The notes beneath the pieces are model-generated. The model saw nothing but the letters and a program-made list of their open reading frames with translations. It searched no databases and was not told the origin of the DNA. Position numbers and translations under genes: made by a program. Shown piece after piece: positions 5,386 to 12,708 of a DNA stretch of 12,708 nt. Origin of the DNA: Candidatus Cryptobacteroides faecihippi. GTDB lineage: Bacteria; Bacteroidota; Bacteroidia; Bacteroidales; UBA932. The stretch's first letter is position 1; each line of letters begins with the position of its first letter. The stretch lies in NCBI GenBank assembly GCA_018066065.1, contig JAGHSC010000203.1, forward strand, positions 1 to 12,708, given 5' to 3'.

Positions 5386-7482
5386 CTAGAAGAATCTTGC
5401 TCTGTTGTCCTTCACGTTTGCATCCTGCATCATGACAGGGAGAAGCATCTGTGAAGTGTAGCCTGCCATCTGGAGAGCTGCGTTCTTTGCATCAGTCTCA
5501 GTGTAGTAAGCCTCGGTCTCGCGGCTGTTTACCTTGAAGATGTAAGTTCCGATCATGCCTGCGACAGGACCGCAGATCTTTCCTTCAGGAGCAACTGAAG
5601 CGGTACCGATGAACTTAGGATCAAGACCCTGGCCAGCCATTGCAGCGAACCTGATGTCGATGCCGGAATTGACAGTTGTGTGGAGAGTGTCGGCGATTGC
5701 CTGGAGGTCGTTGATGCCGGCAATCTGTGAAGCGATCTTCCCAGCAGCCTTGGCAGCGAGCTTCTCGGTGTAGAGCTGCTGGCGGATTGCCTCGGCAACT
5801 TCCTTGTACTCAGCGATACCCTCATTGTGGATACCCTTGACGGTAGCCACGAAGAAGTAGTTGTTGTTGACAGTGATGATGTCTGAAACCTTGCCGACCT
5901 TGTTGTCATAGAGCCACCTTGTGACCTCCTTGGCCTGATCGATGGTTCCATAGGTAGCGTTGCTCTCAGGAACGTTGTTCATTGGATGAGAGTAGAGACC
6001 CATGGTGTCGACAGCGTTCTTGTAATCTGCGTAGCTGCCACCTGCAAGCTTTGCGAACTTGCTGGCCTTGCCATAGTACTCGTTGAAGGTCTCGTTGCTT
6101 GCGAGAGCGGTCTTCTGGAGGATGGCAACCTGCTTCTTTACGACAGGAGCGGTCTTCTGAGAAACCATAACGACATGAGTACCGTACTGGGTGGTAAGGA
6201 CGAATGGCTTGCCGACCTGTGCAGTGAGAACTGACTCGAAGCCAGGGATCATGTAGGTCTGGGTCATCCAGCCGAGGCTTCCGAGCTCACCGTCTGCAGC
6301 AGACCTGGTGTCAGCTGAGAAGGAAGCAGCTGCATTTGCGAAGCTCTCACCCTTGGCGATTGCATCTGAAAGGCTGTCAGCCTTTGCCTTTGCATCAGTA
6401 CCTGTAAGAAGGATGTGCTTTACGTAAGCAGAGTCAGGAATCTGTGAGGTAGCAAGAACCTTTGCAGAGTAGAAGACGTTGTTGTTGTCCTTGACGATAG
6501 GAGATACACCCTCGGTGTTTGCGCTGACGAAAGCGTCGATGTCAGCGTTGACGGTTGCGAGCTCACCATTCTTGTACCAGTACTCTGAATATGATCTCTC
6601 GGAGTTCCTTGCAAGGAATGACTTCATGTTCTCGGCAGAAGCGAACTCATCGTAGAGGTTGCTGATGGCCTCGCTTGCAGCGTTGATGTCGCTCTCTGAA
6701 GGCTTGACCTCATAGACAACATACTCCATGTCCCTGGATGCGTTCTGGCGGAAAAGCTTCTTGTGGTCGTTGTAGTACTTCTGGATCTCAGAGTCAGAGA
6801 CAACGACTGTTGAATCCATCATGTATGGAAGCGGAACGAGAACGAAGTCGACGTTGGTGGTCACGTTGTTGTCAGCAATGGCTCTCTTGAGAGCGACAGG
6901 GCTCTGGAAGCTGCTTGCTGAGAAGAGTGAACCGTACTTTGCGTAGAACTGCTGGGTGTAGACTGAATTCTGGATGTAGTCCCAGTAAGTCTGGAGTCTG
7001 CCGGTCTGGTCTGAAGCCATGCTTGAGACAAGGTTCTGAACAGCTTCCTTTGAGAAGTTGCCGTTCTCGTCGAGGAATGCTGGGTTCTGAGAGATGAGCG
7101 GAGAAACCATGTCACCTGCAAGAAGTTCCTTCATCTCCTCATCACCGACGTTGATACCTGCTGCCTGAGCATTCTTGATGAAGAGATACTTGTCGACAAG
7201 GCTCTGCCAAGCGATGTTGCGTACCTGGGTCTGCTGCTGCTCATTCTGTGCAGAGGAACCTGATACCATCTCATTGATCATGGTGAATTTCTCTATGTCC
7301 TGCTGGAAATCAGTGTAGGAAACTGTCTTGCCGGCAATCTTGCCGACATCGTTCCTTGAAGACATTGCGTTGAAAGCAGTCTCGAGAGTGCTAGGATCGA
7401 TGATGGACGACAAAAGAGCCAAGGCGATGATGATTGACACCGCCATTCCGGCCTTTTCGCGAGTTTTTTGAAGAATCGCCAT
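5386..7482 (-). CDS. ppiD: PpiD/SurA-type periplasmic peptidyl-prolyl isomerase
   Basis: This is a 698-residue folding factor. The N-terminus (MAILQKTREKAG) is cytoplasmic, followed by one membrane anchor (about 13-28), a SurA-N-like chaperone region (about 45-250) and a parvulin (PpiC) domain at about 350-445. The parvulin signature is visible: VKHILL at 354-359, KGESFANAAASFSADTRSA, GELGSLGW, MIPGFE and TQYGTHVVMV. A long C-terminal region follows, as in Bacteroidetes homologues, which are usually near 700 residues. The protein should assist folding of outer membrane and secreted proteins. It is the last gene before a strong terminator, and a 75-nt gap separates it from lptC. In related genomes I recall a CorC/hemolysin-type gene between lptC and this gene; here none is present. 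Confidence 0.93.
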   Translation of the reverse strand: MAILQKTREKAGMAVSIIIALALLSSIIDPSTLETAFNAMSSRNDVGKIAGKTVSYTDFQQDIEKFTMINEMVSGSSAQNEQQQTQVRNIAWQSLVDKYLFIKNAQAAGINVGDEEMKELLAGDMVSPLISQNPAFLDENGNFSKEAVQNLVSSMASDQTGRLQTYWDYIQNSVYTQQFYAKYGSLFSASSFQSPVALKRAIADNNVTTNVDFVLVPLPYMMDSTVVVSDSEIQKYYNDHKKLFRQNASRDMEYVVYEVKPSESDINAASEAISNLYDEFASAENMKSFLARNSERSYSEYWYKNGELATVNADIDAFVSANTEGVSPIVKDNNNVFYSAKVLATSQIPDSAYVKHILLTGTDAKAKADSLSDAIAKGESFANAAASFSADTRSAADGELGSLGWMTQTYMIPGFESVLTAQVGKPFVLTTQYGTHVVMVSQKTAPVVKKQVAILQKTALASNETFNEYYGKASKFAKLAGGSYADYKNAVDTMGLYSHPMNNVPESNATYGTIDQAKEVTRWLYDNKVGKVSDIITVNNNYFFVATVKGIHNEGIAEYKEVAEAIRQQLYTEKLAAKAAGKIASQIAGINDLQAIADTLHTTVNSGIDIRFAAMAGQGLDPKFIGTASVAPEGKICGPVAGMIGTYIFKVNSRETEAYYTETDAKNAALQMAGYTSQMLLPVMMQDANVKDNRARFF

Positions 7483-7557
7483 TTTATTTATGTATTTATA
7501 ATTTCAAAAAAATTAGGTATTGGGGTGCGAAGATAGTGATTTTTATTCAATTAAACA

Positions 7558-8187
7558 TCATTTTTTCAGCAAAGGACCAATAAAGTTGACCGAATCTATG
7601 ACAACTCTCGTTGAGTCCTCGACAACCACTCCGTAGCTGTCGAAAGCCCTCAGGAGAATTGAATTCCTGGCCATCTCGTCAGACCTCATCCCAAAGCCCT
7701 GCATGAATCCCTTGTCGGAGAACATCCTCACATAGCAGTCGGTGTAGATTTCCTTGTTGGCCTGATCCCAGTAGAGAGTGTCGGTTTCCATCGTTTCCTG
7801 CTTGATGACATTCTGAACGACAACATTGCCGAACGCTGACCAGTACTCCTCATTCCTCTTCTTGCTCTTGAAATGCTTTGCATTGTCCGAGAAAAGGATA
7901 GTCTCGAGGACATCCATGTCAGTGTAGGCGTAGACGGAGAGACCCTTTGGGAACAGTTCGTAGGAGCATGAATCGTTGTCGTAGCGCTCCATCACCTCAG
8001 CCTCAACCCTCATCTCCAGGTTGCCGTTCGAAGTGTTGATGAAGAACATGCTGTCGACAGTCGAGACAGGTGTCTCGGCAAGATCAAGCTGCTCTGCCTC
8101 CGAGAGTTTACCCTTGCAGGAATAGACGATGAAAGCAACCGCAGAAGCGGTTGCAATCATCTTCAAGATATGTAGCTTTCCGTTCAA
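7558..8187 (-). CDS. lptC: LptC-like LPS export lipoprotein
   Basis: This is a 209-residue protein whose probable role is to link the inner-membrane LptBFG transporter to the periplasmic LptA bridge for LPS export. It has a lipoprotein signal (LHILKMIATASAVAFIVYSC, Cys24). After it come the typical LptC features: MFFINTSNGNLEMRVEAEVMERYD, the acidic strand-rich middle, and the repeated pattern DTLYWDQANKEIYTDCYVRM seen in OstA/LptC folds. The start is probably TTG at 8187. The ATG at 8160 would give a signal without a basic n-region, and TTG supplies Lys4 and Lys9. The frame is continuous with the TPR gene upstream, separated only by its TAG stop and two codons. Family assignment is from sequence pattern. 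Confidence 0.85.
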   Translation of the reverse strand: MNGKLHILKMIATASAVAFIVYSCKGKLSEAEQLDLAETPVSTVDSMFFINTSNGNLEMRVEAEVMERYDNDSCSYELFPKGLSVYAYTDMDVLETILFSDNAKHFKSKKRNEEYWSAFGNVVVQNVIKQETMETDTLYWDQANKEIYTDCYVRMFSDKGFMQGFGMRSDEMARNSILLRAFDSYGVVVEDSTRVVIDSVNFIGPLLKK

Positions 8188-8193
8188 GACAGA

Positions 8194-9498
8194 CTACTTC
8201 TGAGTCCTGACGGTTGTGGTGGCGTGCATACCACCGCAGTTGACGGTGTAAGACTGACCATCGACAACGTCGTACATGAATGCCTCAGCCTTCTGTGGGA
8301 AGTAGACACTGTAGGCACCAATGAGCTTGTTGCAGTCATTTGTGAGAGACTCGTCAGCAGCCTTTGCCTTCTGGAGGTAGTCGATAGCTACCCAGTAGTT
8401 AGCCCTGCTGGTAACCTCGTTGCCACCGCATCTTGCAGAACCCCAGATGGTTCCGATGAGGTAGTAAGCCTTGCCCTGGTTTGCAGGAGACATCTCGGCA
8501 GCCTTCTTTGCAGCCTCGAATGCCTTGCCGTTCATGTTGTTCTTGACACAATATGTGGCAAGTTCAAGCTGATAGTCTGCAGCCTTTGAAGCATCGAGAT
8601 CCTCGGAAGCAAGAGCCTCTTCGAGATACTTGACTGCAGTCTCTGCGTTGCCCTTTGAAGAATGAAGCTTGTAAAGATAGTAGGCAGAGCTTGCTGAAGG
8701 CTGGTTTGAATGCATCTTTGTGACGGCCTTGAGGAAGAGGTCGTTGTTCTGGCAACCCTCGGTTGAACCAAGCATCTTGACGATGTTGGTGACGAGATTC
8801 ATGTCCTCAGGTGCTGCCTCGTAGCGAGGAGTGAAGAGAGCGATGAGATTGTCGCAGCTTGCAACCTGGCTTCCGATGAAGAGACCCTCGAGGTCAGACT
8901 TAGCCTTTGCGATCTCCTCGGAATCACCGATCTGCTCAAGAAGACCGATAGACTTCTGATAGCAGTTGATGACATCCTCAGCTCCAAGCTTGTCAGCCTT
9001 GTAAAGCTCGATGGCTGCATTCAGCTCAAGAAGGAAGAGGTTTGGCTTTGTCTTGTCGCCGTTCTCCGCGATGATCTTGCCGAACTCATCATAGATGAAC
9101 TGATTGTCCTTTACATACTGAGCGATGTAGAGACCCTTGTTATTGAGAGCTGTGACCTTGCTCTTAGGATAAGTAGCTGCACGCTGGTCCTGAAGGGTAA
9201 GAAGGGTGTCGATCCTTGCCTTGCGGAGAGCTGGATCCTTAGCCTTTGCGATTTCCTTCTGCATGAGGGAAGAACCCTGGATGAGCATGTTCTCTCTTGC
9301 TGTTGGAGGGCAGAGACTGTAAGCCTTGCGCCAGTTAGGAAGAGCCTCTTCGTAATTCTTATTCTTGTAGTACTCTACATAGTAAGAGAGATACTTGATG
9401 CATTCAGCGCTGTCGGCGCCGTACTTTCCCTGGGCAGAAGCCTTGGTTCCGATAAATGCCATTGCAATCGTAATCAATGCGAGTGTAATCTTTTTCAT
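8194..9498 (-). CDS. Secreted tetratricopeptide-repeat protein
   Basis: This is a 434-residue protein from ATG at 9498, with signal peptide MKKITLALITIAMAFIGTKASA-Q. An ATG at 9537 in the same frame would add 13 residues ahead of the signal and overlap the upstream gene, so it is not favoured. TPR-like helical pairs are visible at the start (YYVEYYKNKNYEEALPNWRKAYSL) and near residues 275-350 (SSAYYLYKLHSSKGNAETAVKYLEEAL, ATYCVKNNMNGKAFEAAKKAAEM). Four Cys near the C-terminal third may form disulfides. Such proteins scaffold envelope complexes; the partner is not known. The position between an outer membrane protein and lptC is conserved in Bacteroidales as I recall. Its stop is 6 nt before the lptC start. 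Confidence 0.88.
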   Translation of the reverse strand: MKKITLALITIAMAFIGTKASAQGKYGADSAECIKYLSYYVEYYKNKNYEEALPNWRKAYSLCPPTARENMLIQGSSLMQKEIAKAKDPALRKARIDTLLTLQDQRAATYPKSKVTALNNKGLYIAQYVKDNQFIYDEFGKIIAENGDKTKPNLFLLELNAAIELYKADKLGAEDVINCYQKSIGLLEQIGDSEEIAKAKSDLEGLFIGSQVASCDNLIALFTPRYEAAPEDMNLVTNIVKMLGSTEGCQNNDLFLKAVTKMHSNQPSASSAYYLYKLHSSKGNAETAVKYLEEALASEDLDASKAADYQLELATYCVKNNMNGKAFEAAKKAAEMSPANQGKAYYLIGTIWGSARCGGNEVTSRANYWVAIDYLQKAKAADESLTNDCNKLIGAYSVYFPQKAEAFMYDVVDGQSYTVNCGGMHATTTVRTQK

Positions 9499-9529
9499 GG
9501 CTACTCTGTTTATTGTTCCGTAATTGTTA

Positions 9530-10849
9530 TTAATCATATTTATGCTTCAGGAACCAGATGTCAAAGACATTGATTCCGATGTTGAAGTTCACGTAGCGTT
9601 CCCGGATCATGCTGCCGGTGTGCAGTCCTCTCTGTCCAAGATCGACTCCCAGTGAGACTCCGTTGTTCCATATCACCGGAAGGGTAACACCAAAAGTCAG
9701 ACCAAAAGCATCAATATTGTTACCATCAAGCTGGCAATATGCCTGATCCCAGTAGGCTCCGCCCCTGTAAGTGATTCTCTTTCTGTAATATCTGATGTCG
9801 TTACGATTTGGAACAATTGAGAATCCGGCACGTACCGACTGCGACCTTGAAGCACTGAAGACAGCGTTTCCTACATTCGCAAAGCCAGGAACCTTGTCCA
9901 TTCCGGTGTTTGACCAGTCGGAGTAGATGTAGTTGACCTCGGCAGTCCACTTCTCACCACCTCTGAGTGCAACTCCGACGGCAGCCTCGCTTGCAAGCTT
10001 GACAAGACCCTTGTTCTTCCTGAGGTCCGTGATAACATTCCTTGAGGTGTCGATCACTGATGAGATGTTGTTGTACTCGTAGTCCTGTACGGTACCCTTG
10101 AGGTTTGCGGAAAGCTTGTAGGTGGCTCCGGCAACGGCAGTCAATGTCTTGCCTACAGGAAACTCGTACTGAAGTCCGAACTTCACAGCGTCAGCCTTGA
10201 GGTTCATGCTGTAGCCACTGTAGATGCTTCTGAATGAGCTGTTTCCGAACTCCATGGCATGCTTCTTCTCAAGATTTCCGAAGAGATGCTGGTACTCAAC
10301 ACCGGCTGAAAGACCCTTGACAACCTGGATTCCGGCTCCGATGAAGACATCGCTCATGCCGCCGAAACCCTTGGAGTAGCTCGTGACATTCCCGACATTT
10401 CCAATCACATTCGGATCGGTGACTTCATTGCTGACCGAATAGCCCAGGTCACAGTAAGGAGTGAATCCTGAATAGACAGCCAGCGACTTGTACACCGGGA
10501 ATGAGATGACGAAGTTATGGATGTTGAAGGTGTTGTTTGCGGAAGTGTAGTCACCCTGCCTGTAGATCCTGTTTCCCTCCTCGAGACCGAAGTCGGCAAG
10601 GAAAGACTTCTCCTCCCTGGCAGTCACGGCTGCCGGATTGAGGTAGTTGATGACTTTCTTGTCTCTGGAAGCGATGCCTACACCACCCATACTCTTGTTC
10701 CAGGCGGCTCCCTGCTTGTTGATGTCACCTATTCCGAACATGGTGTAAGGTGAATACGAATTGTAAGCCTCATTCTGCGCACGCGAAGGAAGCACGGAAA
10801 GAAGCAGCAAGGCGGAAAGGAATATTCTCTTAATCGTTCCTTTTGACAT
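9530..10849 (-). CDS. FadL-like outer membrane beta-barrel protein
   Basis: This is a 439-residue protein from ATG at 10849, with signal peptide MSKGTIKRIFLSALLLLSVLPSRA-Q. A GTG at 10855 is also in frame, but the ATG leaves a standard signal. The mature part starts with YNSYSPYTMFGIGDIN and MGGVGIASRDKKVINYLNPAAVTA, the 'N-terminal plug with NPAA' pattern of FadL/OmpP1-like barrels in Bacteroidetes. Alternating hydrophobic strands with aromatic ends follow to the C-terminus (NVFDIWFLKHKYD). It probably transports a hydrophobic substrate or has a structural role in the outer membrane; the substrate is unknown. It overlaps the 3' end of coaX by 20 nt, so the two are likely co-transcribed. Confidence 0.88.
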   Translation of the reverse strand: MSKGTIKRIFLSALLLLSVLPSRAQNEAYNSYSPYTMFGIGDINKQGAAWNKSMGGVGIASRDKKVINYLNPAAVTAREEKSFLADFGLEEGNRIYRQGDYTSANNTFNIHNFVISFPVYKSLAVYSGFTPYCDLGYSVSNEVTDPNVIGNVGNVTSYSKGFGGMSDVFIGAGIQVVKGLSAGVEYQHLFGNLEKKHAMEFGNSSFRSIYSGYSMNLKADAVKFGLQYEFPVGKTLTAVAGATYKLSANLKGTVQDYEYNNISSVIDTSRNVITDLRKNKGLVKLASEAAVGVALRGGEKWTAEVNYIYSDWSNTGMDKVPGFANVGNAVFSASRSQSVRAGFSIVPNRNDIRYYRKRITYRGGAYWDQAYCQLDGNNIDAFGLTFGVTLPVIWNNGVSLGVDLGQRGLHTGSMIRERYVNFNIGINVFDIWFLKHKYD

Positions 10850-11555
10850 AATCACATGAAATCAGTGCCAATCCCATCAGCACAAGATTACAGACTGCAA
10901 AGATGGAATTTTTCATTCTTTTTACAAAATATAAAGAGTCTCCTCCCGTAAATACGACTTCTTTTTCGGGAAACAGAGACATGTATCCCTGTATTTCAAA
11001 CATTATGCCTGACACCACACCGGACTCGATGGAAGAAATCGTGGAAGTGCCTGCCTGCATGATGGTTGAAGGGTTGTCGACAAGCGGAAGGCTCCTGGAA
11101 TACCTGTTCACAGCCTTGAACCTGGTCCTCATTCCAAGGGAAATGTTTCCTCCCACGTACTCACCGTCGGACTCAATGATGTCGACGGTAAGCATGGTTC
11201 CGAAATCGAAGACCATGCAGCCCTTGCCACTGAAAAGGTACCTTGCAGCAATCAGGGATGCAGCCCTGTCAGGAGACAGGTAGGAAGGGAAACCATGTGA
11301 GCACACCTCTTCTGTCCTTGAAGGATCCATCAGGACCAGGCGGCAGCACATCGATGAAAGCAGGTCGACCTGCCCGTCATCCATAACGAACGAAGAGCAG
11401 ACAACCATCACTTCAGGCTTCCTCTCACCGATGATCGATGAAATGTAGCCGAAGATGTCCTCTCCCTGGTAGCGGAATGACCTTCCCAGCGTCATCCCGT
11501 CACTCCACGAAGCCTTGAGCGTGGTGTTTCCTATTTCTATCAGAAGATTTGTCAT
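10830..11555 (-). CDS. coaX: Type III pantothenate kinase
   Basis: This is a 241-residue cytoplasmic enzyme that phosphorylates pantothenate, the first step of CoA synthesis. ASKHA-fold motifs are present in order: IEIGNT at 6-11 (phosphate 1 loop, normally DxGNT), SPDRAAS at 94-100 (normally GxDR, Asp96 being the likely base), DFGTMLTVD at 117-125 (phosphate 2 loop), GGNISLGMR at 135-143, TISSIESGVVSGI at 172-184 and FTGGD at 202-206. The first Asp of the phosphate 1 loop is Glu7 here and the Gly before the PDR is Ser; both are conservative oddities rather than clear losses. The start overlaps the mfd stop as ATGA (11552-11555), suggesting translational coupling. Confidence 0.92.
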   Translation of the reverse strand: MTNLLIEIGNTTLKASWSDGMTLGRSFRYQGEDIFGYISSIIGERKPEVMVVCSSFVMDDGQVDLLSSMCCRLVLMDPSRTEEVCSHGFPSYLSPDRAASLIAARYLFSGKGCMVFDFGTMLTVDIIESDGEYVGGNISLGMRTRFKAVNRYSRSLPLVDNPSTIMQAGTSTISSIESGVVSGIMFEIQGYMSLFPEKEVVFTGGDSLYFVKRMKNSIFAVCNLVLMGLALISCDYVKRND

Positions 11556-12708
11556 GATCTTGAAAGCAATGAAAGAACCTGGAATGCCTTCTGAAGGGTG
11601 TCGATGCCCCTTGTGACGATCTTCAACTTCCCTTCAGACTGCTTCATGTTGAATATTCTATCGTTGGCATTGACATTCTCAAGGACCCTGGTGAATTCCT
11701 TCGACTTGAAGTAAGGAGACATCGGATTGGAGATGAAGAACATTATCATCATTCCATTCTTTATTATGATCTTCTCGAATCCAAGCGCGCCTCCATGGTT
11801 GCGTATCTTGACGACCATGAAAAGGTTGTCCACCTCCTCAGGCATCGATCCGAACCTGTCCTCAAGCTTCTTGCGCTCAATGTCGATCTCCTTGTCGTTC
11901 ACTATCCCGTCAAGCTGCTTGTAGATCCTGATCTTCTCGGCAGTGATGTCGATGTAGGAATCCGGGATCAGCGCAAGCTGGTCCGTCTCGATCGAACAGT
12001 CGGCGATGAATGAACCGGATGACTTCTTTGTCTGGACACCGGTCTCCACCCCAAGTTCCTCCATGGCCTCTGAAAGGATCTTCTGGTAGGTCTCGTAGCC
12101 CATGTCCATGATGAATCCACTCTGCTCGGCACCCAGAAGGTTTCCAGCACCGCGGATGTCAAGGTCCTGCATGGCGATGTTGAAGCCGCTTCCAAGGTCC
12201 GAGAATTCCTCGATGGCCTTGAGCCTCCTCCTGGCATCCTCTGTGAGAGTCACCATCGGAGGCACGATGAGGTAGCAGAATCCCTTTCTGTCAGACCTGC
12301 CGACTCGTCCCCTGAGCTGATGCAGGTCGCTCAGGCCGATGTTCTGAGCCTGGTTGATGATGATAGTGTTGGCGTTCGGGATGTCCAGTCCATTCTCGAT
12401 GATCGTGGTGCACAGAAGCATGTCGTAGTCCCCGCGCATGAAGTCCAGGATCTTGTTCTCAAGCTCCTTGGCCTCCATCTGGCCATGAGCCACACAGATC
12501 TTCATGTCCGGGACAAGCCTCTGCAGGATCTCACAGATTGCAGGCAGTTCCTCGACCTTGTTGTGGAGGAAGAACACCTGGCCGCCTCTGTTCAGCTCGT
12601 AGTTGATGATGCTCTTTATCTCCTCCTTGTCGAAGAGGATGATCTCGGTCTGGGTAGGAATCCTGTTCGGCGGAGGAGTGCTGATGATCGAAAGGTCGCG
12701 GGCACCCA
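11552..12708 (-). CDS. mfd: Transcription-repair coupling factor Mfd, C-terminal part (runs off the right edge)
   Basis: About 385 C-terminal residues of a protein that is usually 1100-1200 long. Mfd removes RNA polymerase stalled at DNA damage and recruits UvrA. The visible part starts inside the translocase with GARDLSIISTPPPNR, then QVFFLHNKVEELP, VAHGQM, TTIIENGLDIPNANTIII (motif V) and HQLRGRVGRSDRKGFCYLI (motif VI, arginine finger). The Mfd/RecG segment GAGNLLGAEQSGFIMDMGYE follows, and then the C-terminal regulatory D7 domain. The Met at 12577 is internal, because the frame is open to the window edge with conserved sequence. The TGA at 11552 overlaps the coaX start. Confidence 0.95.
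   Translation of the reverse strand, partial: GARDLSIISTPPPNRIPTQTEIILFDKEEIKSIINYELNRGGQVFFLHNKVEELPAICEILQRLVPDMKICVAHGQMEAKELENKILDFMRGDYDMLLCTTIIENGLDIPNANTIIINQAQNIGLSDLHQLRGRVGRSDRKGFCYLIVPPMVTLTEDARRRLKAIEEFSDLGSGFNIAMQDLDIRGAGNLLGAEQSGFIMDMGYETYQKILSEAMEELGVETGVQTKKSSGSFIADCSIETDQLALIPDSYIDITAEKIRIYKQLDGIVNDKEIDIERKKLEDRFGSMPEEVDNLFMVVKIRNHGGALGFEKIIIKNGMMIMFFISNPMSPYFKSKEFTRVLENVNANDRIFNMKQSEGKLKIVTRGIDTLQKAFQVLSLLSRS

Noticed and set aside
7528..7535. TATCTTCG on the minus strand as a ppiD promoter
   Set aside because: One mismatch in the -7 box and no recognisable -33 box at 19-21 bp. ppiD may simply be read from upstream.
1..12708. CRISPR arrays, tRNA or rRNA genes, insertion sequences
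   Set aside because: No direct-repeat arrays, cloverleaf or rRNA sequences, transposase motifs or flanking inverted repeats were seen.

Overview
The window looks like a chromosomal segment of a member of the order Bacteroidales. The evidence is an mfd-coaX-outer membrane protein-TPR-lptC-ppiD gene order typical of that group, promoters of the Bacteroides type (TTTG, about 20 bp, TAnnTTTG), weak or absent Shine-Dalgarno sequences, and many secreted proteins with 'AQ' signal-peptidase sites or lipoboxes. Base composition is mid-range, except for one extraordinary tract near the left end. The genus cannot be told from this sequence.

Right part (5386-12708, all on the minus strand): a tightly packed envelope and housekeeping cluster. 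It runs from the 3' end of mfd (transcription-repair coupling), through coaX (type III pantothenate kinase, ATGA overlap with mfd), a FadL-like outer membrane protein overlapping coaX, a secreted TPR protein and an LptC-like lipoprotein (probable TTG start directly after an in-frame TAG), to a PpiD-type periplasmic folding factor. A strong intrinsic terminator (5324-5366) closes the run. The cluster combines DNA repair, CoA synthesis and outer-membrane or LPS assembly.

Middle part (2487-5336): a two-gene minus-strand unit with its own near-perfect promoter, whose -33 box lies inside the U-tract of the ppiD terminator. It encodes a secreted helix-rich protein of unknown function and a secreted protein with lytic-transglycosylase-like motifs (TTG start, 2 nt after the previous stop). 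It converges on, and overlaps by 4 nt, a plus-strand gene (886-2490) for a lipoprotein that appears to fuse a beta-propeller glycosidase-like domain to a YiiX-type permuted NlpC/P60 cysteine hydrolase.

Left part (1-785): the most unusual region. A 150-codon minus-strand gene (245-697) lies in a 488-nt stretch (228-715) whose coding strand contains no cytosine at all. Its protein therefore has no Ala, Pro, Thr, His or Gln, yet still resembles a degenerate HAD-fold protein. It has an exact consensus promoter whose 20-bp spacer is filled by the palindrome ATGTGTA-N5-TACACAT, and a second copy of the TGTGTA-N5-TACACA core lies just upstream. The C-free run begins a few bases after the predicted transcription start and ends in the loop of a hairpin after the stop codon, so the constraint appears to follow the transcript. 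A partial gene of unknown function lies downstream at the left edge.
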